64,000 bases of DNA. It comes from Hyphomonadaceae bacterium. GTDB taxonomy: Bacteria > Pseudomonadota > Alphaproteobacteria > Caulobacterales > Hyphomonadaceae. The translations under genes and the position numbers were made by a program. The notes beneath the pieces were generated by a model. The model did no database searches, had not been told where the DNA came from, and was given only the letters and a program-made list of their open reading frames with translations. The stretch covers positions 62,001-126,000 of the forward strand of contig JALHLU010000002.1 of the NCBI GenBank assembly GCA_022844345.1, given 5' to 3'. Shown here one piece after another: positions 48,085 to 57,476 of the stretch. Position 1 is the stretch's first letter; each line of letters begins with the position of its first letter.

Positions 48085-48876
48085 ATGGCCGTCACGATAC
48101 ATCCCACTGCGATCGTTGAACGTGGCGCTGAGCTCGCCGATGGCGTTGAGGTCGGCCCTTTCTGCACGGTGTCGGCCCGTGCGCAGCTCGGCCAGGGCGT
48201 CCGCCTCGTTTCCCACGTTTCGGTTGCGGGCTCCACGATGATCGGAGAGCGGACGGTCGTCTACCCGTTCGCGGCGCTCGGCCATCCTCCGCAGGACACC
48301 AAGTACAAGGGCGAGCACACAAAGCTCATCGTCGGCGTCGACAACCTGATCCGTGAGGGTGCGGTTCTGCACATTGGCACGGTGCAGGGGCGGGGACAGA
48401 CTGTGGTCGGCGACAGATGCATGCTGATGAACGGTTGCCACGTCGGCCATGACGGCATCGTCGGGAATGGCGTCATATTCTCCACGCACGCCGTCACCGG
48501 CGGCATGGCTGTGATCGAGGACTCGGTGATCATCGGCGGCAACGCCGCCATCCACCAGCTGGGCCGCGTCGGCTTTGGCGCATTCATTGGCGGATGCGCG
48601 CCCGTTGTCGGCGATGTAATTCCCTACGGCATGGTCGGCAATGACGGCAATCTCAACGGTCTGAACATTGTCGGCCTCAAGCGCCGCGGCGCATCGCGAG
48701 AGACAATTCATATCCTGCGTGGCGTGTATCGCGACCTGTTCCAGGGCGAAGGGTATTTTGAGGATCGCCTAGAAGCGGTCGACCGGCATCACGGCGCCTT
48801 GCCTGAAGTGGCCCGCATCGTCGCCTTCGTTCGCGGAGGCGACAAGCGGCCGCTATGCAATCCGAGGTCTGCGTAA
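48085..48876 (+). CDS. lpxA: Acyl-ACP-UDP-N-acetylglucosamine O-acyltransferase
   Basis: 263 residues; first step of lipid A synthesis. Hexapeptide repeats throughout and the catalytic His122 in CHVGHDGIVG. I set the start at MAVTIHPTAIV (ATG 48085), giving the normal family length; an upstream in-frame ATG at 47992 lies inside lpxD. TAATG overlap with lpxI. Confidence 0.96.
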   Translation: MAVTIHPTAIVERGAELADGVEVGPFCTVSARAQLGQGVRLVSHVSVAGSTMIGERTVVYPFAALGHPPQDTKYKGEHTKLIVGVDNLIREGAVLHIGTVQGRGQTVVGDRCMLMNGCHVGHDGIVGNGVIFSTHAVTGGMAVIEDSVIIGGNAAIHQLGRVGFGAFIGGCAPVVGDVIPYGMVGNDGNLNGLNIVGLKRRGASRETIHILRGVYRDLFQGEGYFEDRLEAVDRHHGALPEVARIVAFVRGGDKRPLCNPRSA

Positions 48877-49727
48877 TGGCGCCGGCGCGGCTGGCGATCG
48901 TGGCCGGCGGTGGCGACCTGCCGCGCCGCGTGGCGGAGCAGGCCCGTGCTTCGGACAGAAGGCCCTTTGTGGTCGGACTTGCCGGCTTTGCCGATGCGGC
49001 ACTGGTCACAGAGTATGGCGGCGTCCAGCTTTCGGTTGGCCAGCTGGGAAAGCTGATTCAACTGATGCGCAAGGAAGGCTGCGAGGAGATGGTCTTCGCA
49101 GGCTCGCTAAAGCGGCCGGATTTCAGCACGCTGAAGCTGGACCTCAAGGGCATCCAATCACTGCCGCGTATCCTTGCCGCCGCCAAGAAGGGCGATGATG
49201 CGTTGCTGCGCGCCGTGATGGACGTGTTTGCCGAGGCCGGTTTTCGTATTATCGGCGCGGATGATGTGCTTGACGATCTGCGCGTCAGCGCCGGGCCATT
49301 GGGGCGGGTCGCGCCCGGAGCAGAGCACTGGCCCGACATCCGGCGCGCGGCTGAAGTCGCATCGGTTTCCGGCTCACTGGAGATCGGCCAGGGTGCGATT
49401 TCCTGTGATGGTTTGATCCTCGCTGTTGAGGCGCAGGAAGGCACGGACCGGATGCTGGCGCGGATTCCCGATCTGACGCCCGAGATTCGGGGTACGCCTG
49501 AGACGCGTCGCGGTGTTCTGGTGAAACGCCCGAAGCCGCAGCAGGAGCGGCGCATCGACCTGCCGACGATCGGTGTTCGCACCGTGGAAGGGGCCGCCGC
49601 CGCCGGCCTTGCAGGTATTGCGGTTGAAGCCGGCGCGGCGCTCGTCGTCGACCGTCAGGCCGTTGCCCGTGCTGCCGACGCGGCCGGGATATTCATCTAC
49701 GGTTTCACGCTGGCGGAGCTCGCGTGA
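48876..49727 (+). CDS. lpxI: UDP-2,3-diacylglucosamine pyrophosphatase LpxI
   Basis: 283 residues of the LpxI (DUF1009) family, which forms lipid X in organisms lacking LpxH; first characterised in Caulobacter. N-terminal LAIVAGGGDLPRRVAE, then GKLIQLMRKEGCEEMVFAGSL-type block and IGADDVLDDL. I chose ATG 48876, with GAGG eight bases upstream and one-base overlap with lpxA; another ATG seven codons earlier lacks a site. Confidence 0.95.
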   Translation: MAPARLAIVAGGGDLPRRVAEQARASDRRPFVVGLAGFADAALVTEYGGVQLSVGQLGKLIQLMRKEGCEEMVFAGSLKRPDFSTLKLDLKGIQSLPRILAAAKKGDDALLRAVMDVFAEAGFRIIGADDVLDDLRVSAGPLGRVAPGAEHWPDIRRAAEVASVSGSLEIGQGAISCDGLILAVEAQEGTDRMLARIPDLTPEIRGTPETRRGVLVKRPKPQQERRIDLPTIGVRTVEGAAAAGLAGIAVEAGAALVVDRQAVARAADAAGIFIYGFTLAELA

Positions 49728-50866
49728 CGCACGTCTTCCTCGTCGCGGCAGAAGACTCTGGCGACGCTATTGGCGCTGACGTCATCGACGTCCTGCGGGC
49801 GCGATCCCCTGATATCGAGATTTCCGGCATTGGCGGCGAGCGGATGAGGGCGCGGGGCGCCCATTCGGACGTGGATATGTCCGGGCTGGCCGTCCTAGGA
49901 CTGATCGAAGGGCTCAAGGCCTATGGTCGCGTGAAGCAGGCGGTGGAGGATGTCGCTGCCATCATCGCGGCGGCTGATCCTGACAGCGTCGTGCTTATCG
50001 ACAGTTGGGGCTTCATGTGGCGCGTGGCGCGGGCGCTGAAGCTGCGCGGGGTTCGGGCAAAACGCATCAAACTGATTGGGCCGCAGGTGTGGGCGACGCG
50101 ACCGGGCAGGGCGCGCGTGCTGGCCCAGTGGGTGGATCACCTCCTCTGCATCCACCCCTTCGAGCAGCCCTTTTATGTCAGGTGGGGTCTGCCAACGACC
50201 GTGATCGGGAACCCGGCGCTGCACCGTCTGCCGAAGGGCGACGGACAGGCGTTTCGCGTCAGGCACGGGTTGGATCTGGCAGCTCCGATCATTGGCCTAC
50301 TGCCCGGCAGCCGAAAATCCGAGATGCGGCGCGTGGCGCCGACATTGATGGAGGCGACCCGAATCGTGCGCGACCGGGACCCCCTACGCCAGGTGGTATG
50401 CATGGTGTCTCCGAGTGTCGTTGAAGAGGTCCGTGCCTTGGCCGCCAGCCAGGCGTTTCCGATCACGCTCGTCATGGACGACGCCGAGAAGGCCGACGCC
50501 TACGCGGCCATGACGGTCGCCATCGCATGTTCTGGGACGGTGACAACCGAACTCGCAGCGCAGGGCGCCGCCGTGGTCACGGGCTACAAGCTCGGCTGGA
50601 TAACATGGGCTTTGCTGCGCTTCTTCATGTTCAAGTCGAAATACTCGGCCCTCGTCAACGTCGCAGCCAACGCCGAAGTCATCCCCGAATTCATCCAGAC
50701 CCGCTTCAACGCCCACAAGATCGCCGACGCGGCGGAGCGCAGGTTTTCTGATCCCGCGGTGCTAGAATCGCAGAGAGCAGCCCAGCGCGACGCCATAAGG
50801 ATCATGTCGGGCGCAGGCCGCTCAGCCGCAGACATATCCGCCGAGACAATCCTCAAGCTCAGTTAG
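49724..50866 (+). CDS. lpxB: Lipid-A-disaccharide synthase
   Basis: 380-residue GT19 glycosyltransferase joining lipid X and UDP-2,3-diacylglucosamine. Typical: VAAEDSGDAIGADV near the N-terminus (usually VAGE-S-D), LIDSWGFMWRVA, LLPGSRKSEMRRV and an ACSGTVTTELA motif for nucleotide binding. GTG start overlaps the lpxI stop (GTGA). Last gene of the long plus-strand run. Confidence 0.95.
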   Translation: MTHVFLVAAEDSGDAIGADVIDVLRARSPDIEISGIGGERMRARGAHSDVDMSGLAVLGLIEGLKAYGRVKQAVEDVAAIIAAADPDSVVLIDSWGFMWRVARALKLRGVRAKRIKLIGPQVWATRPGRARVLAQWVDHLLCIHPFEQPFYVRWGLPTTVIGNPALHRLPKGDGQAFRVRHGLDLAAPIIGLLPGSRKSEMRRVAPTLMEATRIVRDRDPLRQVVCMVSPSVVEEVRALAASQAFPITLVMDDAEKADAYAAMTVAIACSGTVTTELAAQGAAVVTGYKLGWITWALLRFFMFKSKYSALVNVAANAEVIPEFIQTRFNAHKIADAAERRFSDPAVLESQRAAQRDAIRIMSGAGRSAADISAETILKLS

Positions 50867-50880
50867 CCTGAAGCCCGGTC

Positions 50881-50914
50881 AGAACGAAGAAAGGCGGCCC
50901 CCGAGGACCGCCTT
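50881..50914 (-). terminator. Intrinsic terminator of gltA
   Basis: Stem AAGGCGG (50891-50897) / CCGCCTT (50908-50914). Read on the minus strand the stem is followed by TCTTCGTTCT, a T-rich tail, so it serves gltA. On the plus strand no T-run follows, so its use for lpxB is doubtful. Confidence 0.7.
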
Positions 50915-50940
50915 CCGATCGTACTGAATGACGCTCCGGC

Positions 50941-52245
50941 CTACTTGCGCTGGCCCATCGGCACGTAGTCGCGTTGCGCGGCGCCGGTATAGATCTGGCG
51001 CGGCCGGCCGATGCGCTGCGTCTTGTCGGTGGTCATTTCTTCCCACTGAGCGATCCAGCCGACGGTGCGCGCCAGCGCAAACAGCACAGTGAACATGGAG
51101 ACCGGGAACCCCATCGCTTTCAGCGTGATGCCCGAATAGAAATCGACGTTTGGATAGAGTTTCTTCTCGATGAAATACTCGTCCGAAAGCGCAATCTGCT
51201 CGAGCTCCATCGCCACTTCGAGAAGCGGGTCGTTGACGCCGACTTCTTTCAGGACTTCGCGGCAGGTCTGTTGCATGACCTTGGCGCGCGGATCGTAGTT
51301 CTTGTAGACGCGGTGGCCGAAGCCCATGAGACGGACGCCGTCGACCTTATTCTTCACCTTGTCGACGTGCTTCTTCACATTCTCGACCGTGCCGATTTCC
51401 TGCAGCATCTGGAGCGCGGCTTCGTTGGCGCCGCCATGCGCGGGCCCCCACAGGCAGGCGATGCCCGCCGCGATGCATGCGAACGGGTTGGCTCCGGAAG
51501 AACCAGCAAGGCGGACGGTCGATGTCGATGCGTTCTGTTCGTGATCTGCGTGCAGGATGAAGATGCGGTCCATCGCGCGCGCGAGGATCGGGTTCACCAG
51601 GTAGTCTTCGGCCGGCACAGCAAATGACATGCGCAGGAAGTTCGACGCATAGTCGAGTTCATTGCGCGGGCTCACGAAGGGTTGGCCCGCGTGATACTTG
51701 AACGCGCGCGCCGCGATCGTCGGCATTTTGGCGATCATGCGATGCTGGGCGACCTTACGTTGCATCGGATCGTCCACGTTCGTGGAGTCGTGATAGAATG
51801 CGGACAGGGCGCCGACAGCGCCGCACATGATCGCCATCGGGTGCGCATCGCGGCGGAAGCCCTCGAAGAAGCGATCGAACTGCGCATGCAGCATCGTGTG
51901 CCGCGTGATCGTGCGATCGAACTCGGCGTACTCGTCCGGAGAAGGCAGTTCGCCATGCAGGAGGAGGTAGCAGACTTCGAGAAAGCTCGATTTCTCGGCG
52001 AGTTGTTCGATCGGGTAGCCGCGGTGCAGCAAGATGCCCTGGTCGCCATCAATATAGGTGATCTGGCTCTCGCAGCTGGCGGTGGAGGTAAAGCCAGGGT
52101 CCAGCGTGAACATGCCGGTCTGTGCGTACAGCTTGCCGATGTCGATCACGTCCGGTCCTACCGTTCCGGCATAGACTGGTAGCTCTACTGTCTTCCCGTT
52201 GGCCGTGACGCTGGCCTTACCGTTAGGTTTCACCTTGTTCTGCAT
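50941..52245 (-). CDS. gltA: Citrate synthase
   Basis: 434-residue type II citrate synthase of the TCA cycle. Catalytic His in HADHEQNAS-type and [10 protein letters not shown] blocks, [14 protein letters not shown], and Asp in VDFYSG. The N-terminal domain typical of NADH-regulated hexameric enzymes is present. AGGAG is found about ten bases before the ATG. Lies 37 bases after gltX. Confidence 0.97.
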   Translation of the reverse strand: MQNKVKPNGKASVTANGKTVELPVYAGTVGPDVIDIGKLYAQTGMFTLDPGFTSTASCESQITYIDGDQGILLHRGYPIEQLAEKSSFLEVCYLLLHGELPSPDEYAEFDRTITRHTMLHAQFDRFFEGFRRDAHPMAIMCGAVGALSAFYHDSTNVDDPMQRKVAQHRMIAKMPTIAARAFKYHAGQPFVSPRNELDYASNFLRMSFAVPAEDYLVNPILARAMDRIFILHADHEQNASTSTVRLAGSSGANPFACIAAGIACLWGPAHGGANEAALQMLQEIGTVENVKKHVDKVKNKVDGVRLMGFGHRVYKNYDPRAKVMQQTCREVLKEVGVNDPLLEVAMELEQIALSDEYFIEKKLYPNVDFYSGITLKAMGFPVSMFTVLFALARTVGWIAQWEEMTTDKTQRIGRPRQIYTGAAQRDYVPMGQRK

Positions 52246-52266
52246 CGGTGCAGTCTCCTAAATTCC

Positions 52267-52283
52267 ACCGGCTTGAAGCCGGT
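52267..52283 (-). other. Hairpin at the gltX-gltA junction
   Basis: Perfect 7-bp stem ACCGGCT / AGCCGGT with a three-base loop, touching the gltX stop codon. Read on the minus strand it is followed by GGAATTTAGG and then the gltA ribosome-binding site; the T-run is weak, so it may modulate readthrough rather than stop it. Confidence 0.4.
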
Positions 52284-53740
52284 CAGGCCCCAGAGCCAGC
52301 ATAATCGCTCATGCGCGCGAAAGCTTCATTACGGCCTAGCAACGCCAGCACAAGAGCAATATCGGGGGCGGGCGCCCCTCCGGTAAGTACGGCCCTCAAA
52401 ACAGGACCGATTTTGCCCATGCTGATGCCGTTTTGGTCGCAAAAGGTCGAGAGCGCAGCCTTGATGACCGGCTCGGACCAGTCCTCGACCCCTTGCAGAG
52501 CCGCAAGCACGGCCGAAAGCCGCGCCCGGGCCTCCTGATTGACCAAGGCGGCGGACTTTCCTTCCAGGCGTATGGGCCGAATATTGGTGAGGAATCGCGC
52601 CTGCTCCGAGAGCTGGACCAGATTCGTGGCCCGGGTCTTCAGGGCTGGCATGGCGGCTCGGATGCGAGCGGCTTCTGGAGCCGACAGATTCTGCGCGTCG
52701 GGCCGGGCGCTCCAAAGGCCAAACAGGCGCTCGTCGTCGGCCAGCGCCATGTAGTGTTTGTTGACTGAGTCCAGCTTGGCGAAATCCAGGCGGGCCGGGG
52801 CCTTGTTGAGGCCATCGAGCCCGAACCACTCGATCGCCTTGTCGTCCGGGATTATCTCGTCATCGCCGTGGGACCAGCCGAGTCGTAGCAGGTAGTTGCG
52901 CATGGCCTCGGGCAGGTAGCCGAGCGCATCGCGATATTCGTCCACCGCCGTGGCGCCATGACGTTTGGACAGCTTCTTGCCGTCGGGCCCGTGGATAAGG
53001 GGGACGTGCGCATACTCGGGCGTCGGCCAGCCCATGCCGAGATAGATGGGCAGCTGCCGGAATGTGTTCAGGAAGTGATCGTCGCCGCGAATGACGTGGG
53101 TGACGCCCATGTCGTGATCGTCGACAACGACGGCCAGCATGTAGGTCGGCGACCCGTCCGAGCGCAGCAGGATCAGTTCATCAAGGTCGGCAAAGGCGCG
53201 TGAGACCGTGCCCTGCACATGATCGCTCACGGTAAGTTCGCCTGTATCCGGCATGCGCAGGCGCACGACAGTTGGCGCACCGGCAGGCAGCGGTTTGCCC
53301 GTGTCGCGCCAGGGCGACCGGAAAGGCTTCAGCAGCTCTTCCATGCGGGACTGGTCGGCTGCAGACAAGGAGCCTTCCGCCGATCGCGTCTTCTGAAGAG
53401 CTTCGGCTTCGTCGCGCCGTGCCTGAAGCTCTTCGGCCGTGACCGGGCAGTGATAGGCGGCGCCACGTTTCACCAGCTCGTGCGCGACCTCGGCATGGCG
53501 CGCTGCGCGGGTCGATTGCAGGACCGGCGGTTCGTCCCCGCCAAGCCCCATCCAGGTCAGGCCATCCAGGATCGCGTCGATGGCGGCCTGGGTCGACCGC
53601 TCCTTGTCCGTGTCTTCGATGCGAAGGAGGAACTTGCCGCCCTTCGCCCGCGCATATAGCCAACAGAACAGGGCAGTCCGGGCGCCTCCGATATGGAGGT
53701 AGCCGGTGGGTGAGGGGGCGAAGCGGGTGATGACCGTCAT
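52283..53740 (-). CDS. gltX: Glutamate-tRNA ligase
   Basis: 485-residue class I synthetase. HIGH-type motif HIGG at 16-19 in APSPTGYLHIGGARTA, and KLSKRHG before the anticodon-binding domain. I set the start at MTVITRFAPS (ATG 53740); the frame stays open more than 900 bases upstream but that part is antisense to comEC. The start is only 21 bases from the divergent comEC start, so promoters must overlap coding sequence. Confidence 0.96.
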   Translation of the reverse strand: MTVITRFAPSPTGYLHIGGARTALFCWLYARAKGGKFLLRIEDTDKERSTQAAIDAILDGLTWMGLGGDEPPVLQSTRAARHAEVAHELVKRGAAYHCPVTAEELQARRDEAEALQKTRSAEGSLSAADQSRMEELLKPFRSPWRDTGKPLPAGAPTVVRLRMPDTGELTVSDHVQGTVSRAFADLDELILLRSDGSPTYMLAVVVDDHDMGVTHVIRGDDHFLNTFRQLPIYLGMGWPTPEYAHVPLIHGPDGKKLSKRHGATAVDEYRDALGYLPEAMRNYLLRLGWSHGDDEIIPDDKAIEWFGLDGLNKAPARLDFAKLDSVNKHYMALADDERLFGLWSARPDAQNLSAPEAARIRAAMPALKTRATNLVQLSEQARFLTNIRPIRLEGKSAALVNQEARARLSAVLAALQGVEDWSEPVIKAALSTFCDQNGISMGKIGPVLRAVLTGGAPAPDIALVLALLGRNEAFARMSDYAGSGA

Positions 53741-53761
53741 CAGGTTCCAGCGCAACTTGTT

Positions 53762-55897
53762 GTGCGGCCCAGCTGTGGAGCGCGGGCCCTGAAGACCACA
53801 TCCCCCCCTCGGCAAGCAAGGGCCGCCGGGCCGCAGGGCGCCGGCGGCCTGCTGGCCGGGTTGGGGCGCTTTCTGAAGGGCGCGTACGAGGACCAGGTGC
53901 TGCGATGGCCGCTGTTCCTGCCGCTGGGAATGGCCGCAGGAGCGGCGCTTTACATGACGGCCGCTTTCGAGCCGCATTGGGGCCTGGCGTCGGCCGCCCT
54001 GCTTGTGGGGTTGGCCGGCTGGCTCGCATTGAGCCGGCGCGGGGCGGGTATGCCAGCGTTTCTGCTGGCCTTCCTGGCGGCAGTGGGCGTGGGGACGCTG
54101 GCCGCCCAGGTGCGGACGCACCTGGTCGCGGCGCCGGTGCTGCGCGAAGAAATCGGTCCGGTTCGCATCGAAGGTATCATCGCGGAGATCGATGCCAGCG
54201 AGCGCAGCCGCCGGGTGCGCATCGACGTGCGCGCGATCGAGCGGTTGACCGCAGACGCAACCCCCGACTTTGTTCGCTTCAGCTTTCGGGGCGAGTTGGG
54301 ATTCGATCCTGGCCGCGCGGTTGCCTGCCGGGCCATCCTGTCGCCCCCGCCGCGGCCCGTGGTGCCCGGCGACTATGCCTTCCATCGCGACGCTTGGTTT
54401 CAGCAGCTGGGTGCGGTCGGGTTCGCGACAGGCCAATGCGAGCCGCTGCCAATTCGGCCGCCGACCGGGGCGACCGACGCGGCCTTCCAGTGGCTGGGCG
54501 CCGTGCGGCGCGCCATCGCGTTGCACGTCTACGCGGCAGCCGGGGAGAAAAGTGGGGGCGTGGCTGCCGCGATTGTTTCGGGTGACCGCAGCTTCATTAC
54601 GCCAGAGGACAATGAGGCCTTGCGCCTGTCGGGGCTGGCGCATCTGCTTTCCATATCCGGCGTGCACATGGTGCTGGTCGGCGGCGTCGTGTTCTTCCTT
54701 GTCCGATTATTCTGGCCGTTTCTCGAGCCGCTAGCCCTGCGGATGCCAGCAGTTCGAGTGGCGGCATTCGTGGCAATCATCGCCTGCACGCTATACTTCG
54801 CGATCTCGGGAATGGAGGTGGCGACCCAGCGGGCCTACATCATCGCGTTGATCGGATTTGGCGCGAAGTTGTTCGACAGGCCCGCGATCTCGCTGCGCTC
54901 GCTCGCCATATCGATGGGCGTCGTGGTCCTGTTTCAGCCGGAATCAGTTGTAACGCCGGGCTTCCAGATGTCGTTCGCGGCCTCTGGCGCGCTGATTGCG
55001 TTATATGAAATTTGGCCGCGCATGGACCGTCCAGATCGCGCCGGCATTCTCCGCCGCATCGGAGCGTGGCTCATCGCCGCGTCGGCAACCTCGCTGACGG
55101 CGTCATTGGCGACTCTGCCTTTCGCGCTACACCATTTCGACCGAGCGGCGCTGTTCAGCGTGTTTGCCAACATCGCCTCGACGCCCGTGATCACACTTTG
55201 GACCACGCCGGCCGCAGCGCTAGCTGCGGTTGCCGCGACAGTCGGCCTCGACGAACCATTGTTGTGGCTGATGGGCCAGAGCCTCGAAGTTGTCATGGCC
55301 ATTGCGCACTTTGCCGCCGAGACGTCTCCGGACGTCGACGTCCCAAGACTCGATGGGGTCGGCATGGGACTGGCAGCCACGGCCATCGTGTTGTTCTGCA
55401 TCCTGGCAAGACGCGGGCGCTGGTTTGCGGTCATTCCAGCCTCGGCGGCGGTGGTGGTTTGGCTCGCGACCCCGCAGGCGGTGGGGTATGTGGCGGACGA
55501 CGGCGCGGTCTTTCTCGAGCAGGAGGCGAGTTGGATCGAGCTTACGGACTGGCGCAGGGAGAACGGGTTGGATCCGCTGATCATTGGCGACGCGAAGGAG
55601 AAGTCGCCATGCGCGGGGAAGGGGCAGGCGTGCGAGATCAAACTGCCGATTGGCGTTGCCGAGGTGGCGCCGGTTGATGCGCCAGCGCCGCTCGACTGCC
55701 CGGCTGCGGCACGCCTAATCCTGGCGCCGGGCGAGGGCCAGCCAGCGATAACGCTCGATCCTTGCATTTATGCAGGCAAGGGAGGCGCGGCGATTATATT
55801 CGACGGACGGGGGTTCAGCGTGCAGCCAGCGCGCCCCTCGCAAGGCCGTGCGTGGGAACAGCCGCTCTACCGCAAGCGGCCGCCGGACGAGAAGTAA
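53762..55897 (+). CDS. comEC: ComEC/Rec2-family competence membrane protein
   Basis: 711 residues. N-terminal helices, a soluble OB-like DUF4131 domain (about 130-210), then the competence domain with GVAAAIVSGDRSFIT and LSGLAHLLSISGVHMVL. In transformable bacteria it forms the inner-membrane DNA channel. The C-terminus (after about 560) is short and lacks the HxHxDH metallo-beta-lactamase part, a common form in alphaproteobacteria. The GTG start at 53762 has no clear ribosome-binding site and is uncertain. Confidence 0.88.
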   Translation: MRPSCGARALKTTSPPRQARAAGPQGAGGLLAGLGRFLKGAYEDQVLRWPLFLPLGMAAGAALYMTAAFEPHWGLASAALLVGLAGWLALSRRGAGMPAFLLAFLAAVGVGTLAAQVRTHLVAAPVLREEIGPVRIEGIIAEIDASERSRRVRIDVRAIERLTADATPDFVRFSFRGELGFDPGRAVACRAILSPPPRPVVPGDYAFHRDAWFQQLGAVGFATGQCEPLPIRPPTGATDAAFQWLGAVRRAIALHVYAAAGEKSGGVAAAIVSGDRSFITPEDNEALRLSGLAHLLSISGVHMVLVGGVVFFLVRLFWPFLEPLALRMPAVRVAAFVAIIACTLYFAISGMEVATQRAYIIALIGFGAKLFDRPAISLRSLAISMGVVVLFQPESVVTPGFQMSFAASGALIALYEIWPRMDRPDRAGILRRIGAWLIAASATSLTASLATLPFALHHFDRAALFSVFANIASTPVITLWTTPAAALAAVAATVGLDEPLLWLMGQSLEVVMAIAHFAAETSPDVDVPRLDGVGMGLAATAIVLFCILARRGRWFAVIPASAAVVVWLATPQAVGYVADDGAVFLEQEASWIELTDWRRENGLDPLIIGDAKEKSPCAGKGQACEIKLPIGVAEVAPVDAPAPLDCPAAARLILAPGEGQPAITLDPCIYAGKGGAAIIFDGRGFSVQPARPSQGRAWEQPLYRKRPPDEK

Positions 55898-55904
55898 GAC
55901 GCCG

Positions 55905-56588
55905 TCAGTGATAGCGGCGGACGAGCGCCACCAGCTTGCCCTGAATCCGCACGCGGTCCGGACCGAAAATCTGAGTGCCGAACGCCGGGTTCGCTGCTTC
56001 GAGCGCTATCGAGCCACCCTTCTTGCGGAAACGCTTCAGCGTGGCGGTTTCTTCATTGATCAGCGCAACGACGATGTCGCCGGACGCAGCATGGTCGGTC
56101 TTCTTGAGGATCACGGTATCGCCGTCGAGAATGCCCGCGTTGATCATGCTCTCGCCCTGGACTTCCAGCGCGAAATGCGTATCGGGATCGAGTTCCTCGT
56201 CGGGGGCCGCCACGCGATGAGTTTCGTGTTCGATGGCCTCAATCGATGTACCCGCAGCAATGCGGCCCATGACCGGGATCATGCTGGGGCGGGCGGTGGT
56301 CTTGCGGGCGCTGCCTGCGCCTTCAACGACGCTCGGTCGGAAGGGCGCGCGGCCCGGGGCTTGGGGAACCGCGCTTTCGGGCAGTTTGAGGACCTCCAGC
56401 GCGCGAGCCCGGTGAGCCAGGCGGCGAAGGAAGCCGCGCTCCTCGAGGGCCGTGATCAGGCGGTGAATCCCCGACTTCGACGCCAGGTCCAGAGCTTCCT
56501 TCATTTCATCGAACGAAGGGGAGACGCCGGTCTCCTTGATCCTGTCGTTGATGAACAGCAGGAGTTCGCGCTGTTTCTTGGTCAACAT
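55905..56588 (-). CDS. lexA: LexA repressor
   Basis: 227-residue SOS repressor. N-terminal winged helix ([14 protein letters not shown]..., recognition helix around residues 28-45), self-cleavage bond Ala112-Gly113 in RIAAGTS, catalytic Ser147 (GESM) and Lys185 (TATLKRF). An SOS box overlaps its own promoter, so it is autoregulated. It follows trpC and converges with comEC, seven bases apart. Confidence 0.97.
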   Translation of the reverse strand: MLTKKQRELLLFINDRIKETGVSPSFDEMKEALDLASKSGIHRLITALEERGFLRRLAHRARALEVLKLPESAVPQAPGRAPFRPSVVEGAGSARKTTARPSMIPVMGRIAAGTSIEAIEHETHRVAAPDEELDPDTHFALEVQGESMINAGILDGDTVILKKTDHAASGDIVVALINEETATLKRFRKKGGSIALEAANPAFGTQIFGPDRVRIQGKLVALVRRYH

Positions 56589-56626
56589 GGCTGTCCACGA
56601 CCTTCAAAGCTTCTGAGTCGCAGATA

Positions 56627-56655
56627 GTTCTACTATCGTTCACGTTATGGGTCAA
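56627..56655 (-). promoter_or_regulatory. lexA promoter with overlapping SOS box
   Basis: On the minus strand: TTGACC (56650-56655), 17-base spacer, TAGAAC (56627-56632). The spacer and -10 contain GAAC-GATAGTA-GAAC (56627-56641), an exact match to the alphaproteobacterial LexA box GAAC-N7-GAAC. LexA bound here would block its own transcription. Confidence 0.88.
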
Positions 56656-56672
56656 TTCCGCATGGACGGTAT

Positions 56673-57476
56673 CTAGCGGGCGGAGACCAGCGACCGGACG
56701 GATTCCATTGGGTTTCCGGACCGCATGAGGCTTTCGCCGACGAGGAAACCCCTGGCCCCGCACGCCCGCAGGCGCGAGATGTCGGCGGGCTCGCGAACAC
56801 CGCTTTCCGAGATCAGCAGCCGTCCGGCGGGCATCAGGTCGGCAAGGCGTTCGGTCACGGCAAGGTCGGTCGCCATGCGCCTGAGGTCACGGTTGTTGAC
56901 GCCCATCAGCGGGGAGGGGAGGCCGAGTGCGCGCACCATCTCGGCTTCGTCATGCGCTTCCAGCAGGACCGACATGCCGAGATCGTCGGCGGCTGCATGC
57001 AGCTCGCGCGCGAGGGCGTCGTCGACGGCCGCCATGATGATCAGGATGGCGTCTGCGCCGTGGGCGCGGGCCTCCACAACCTGGATCGGATCAATCATGA
57101 AATCCTTGCGCAGCACCGGCATCGCGACGGCGTCGCGGACGGCCACCATGTCAGCCAGCGAGCCGCCAAAGCTTGGCCCATCAGTCAGGACGGACATGCA
57201 GGCCGCGCCGCCGGCTTCGTAGGCGCGTGCAACCTCGAGCGGATCGCGGCCGGGACTGATGTCGCCGGCAGACGGGCTCTTGCGCTTCATCTCGCATATC
57301 AGGGCGTTGCCATCCGCAGCAGCTATCCTTAGCAGCGCGTCGGCGAAACCGCGCGGCCTCGATGCACTCTTTGCATCGACCAGGAGCGACTCCATCGAAC
57401 GCTCGCGGCGAAGGGCGGCGACTTCGTCGACCTTGTAGTCGAGGATGGCTTTCAGCCGGTCAGGCAGCTCAGCCAT
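56673..57476 (-). CDS. trpC: Indole-3-glycerol phosphate synthase
   Basis: 267-residue TIM-barrel enzyme, fourth step of tryptophan synthesis. Typical: CEMKRKSPSAGDI (Glu62, Lys64), VLTDGPSFGGS, PVLRKDFMID and the phosphate site near ISESGVREPAD. Not fused to trpF. It overlaps trpD by eight bases and is the last trp gene before lexA. Confidence 0.96.
   Translation of the reverse strand: MAELPDRLKAILDYKVDEVAALRRERSMESLLVDAKSASRPRGFADALLRIAAADGNALICEMKRKSPSAGDISPGRDPLEVARAYEAGGAACMSVLTDGPSFGGSLADMVAVRDAVAMPVLRKDFMIDPIQVVEARAHGADAILIIMAAVDDALARELHAAADDLGMSVLLEAHDEAEMVRALGLPSPLMGVNNRDLRRMATDLAVTERLADLMPAGRLLISESGVREPADISRLRACGARGFLVGESLMRSGNPMESVRSLVSAR

Noticed and set aside
53741-54667. Upstream in-frame extension of gltX by about 300 codons
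   Set aside because: It is antisense to comEC and low in family character; GltX begins at MTVITRFAPS.
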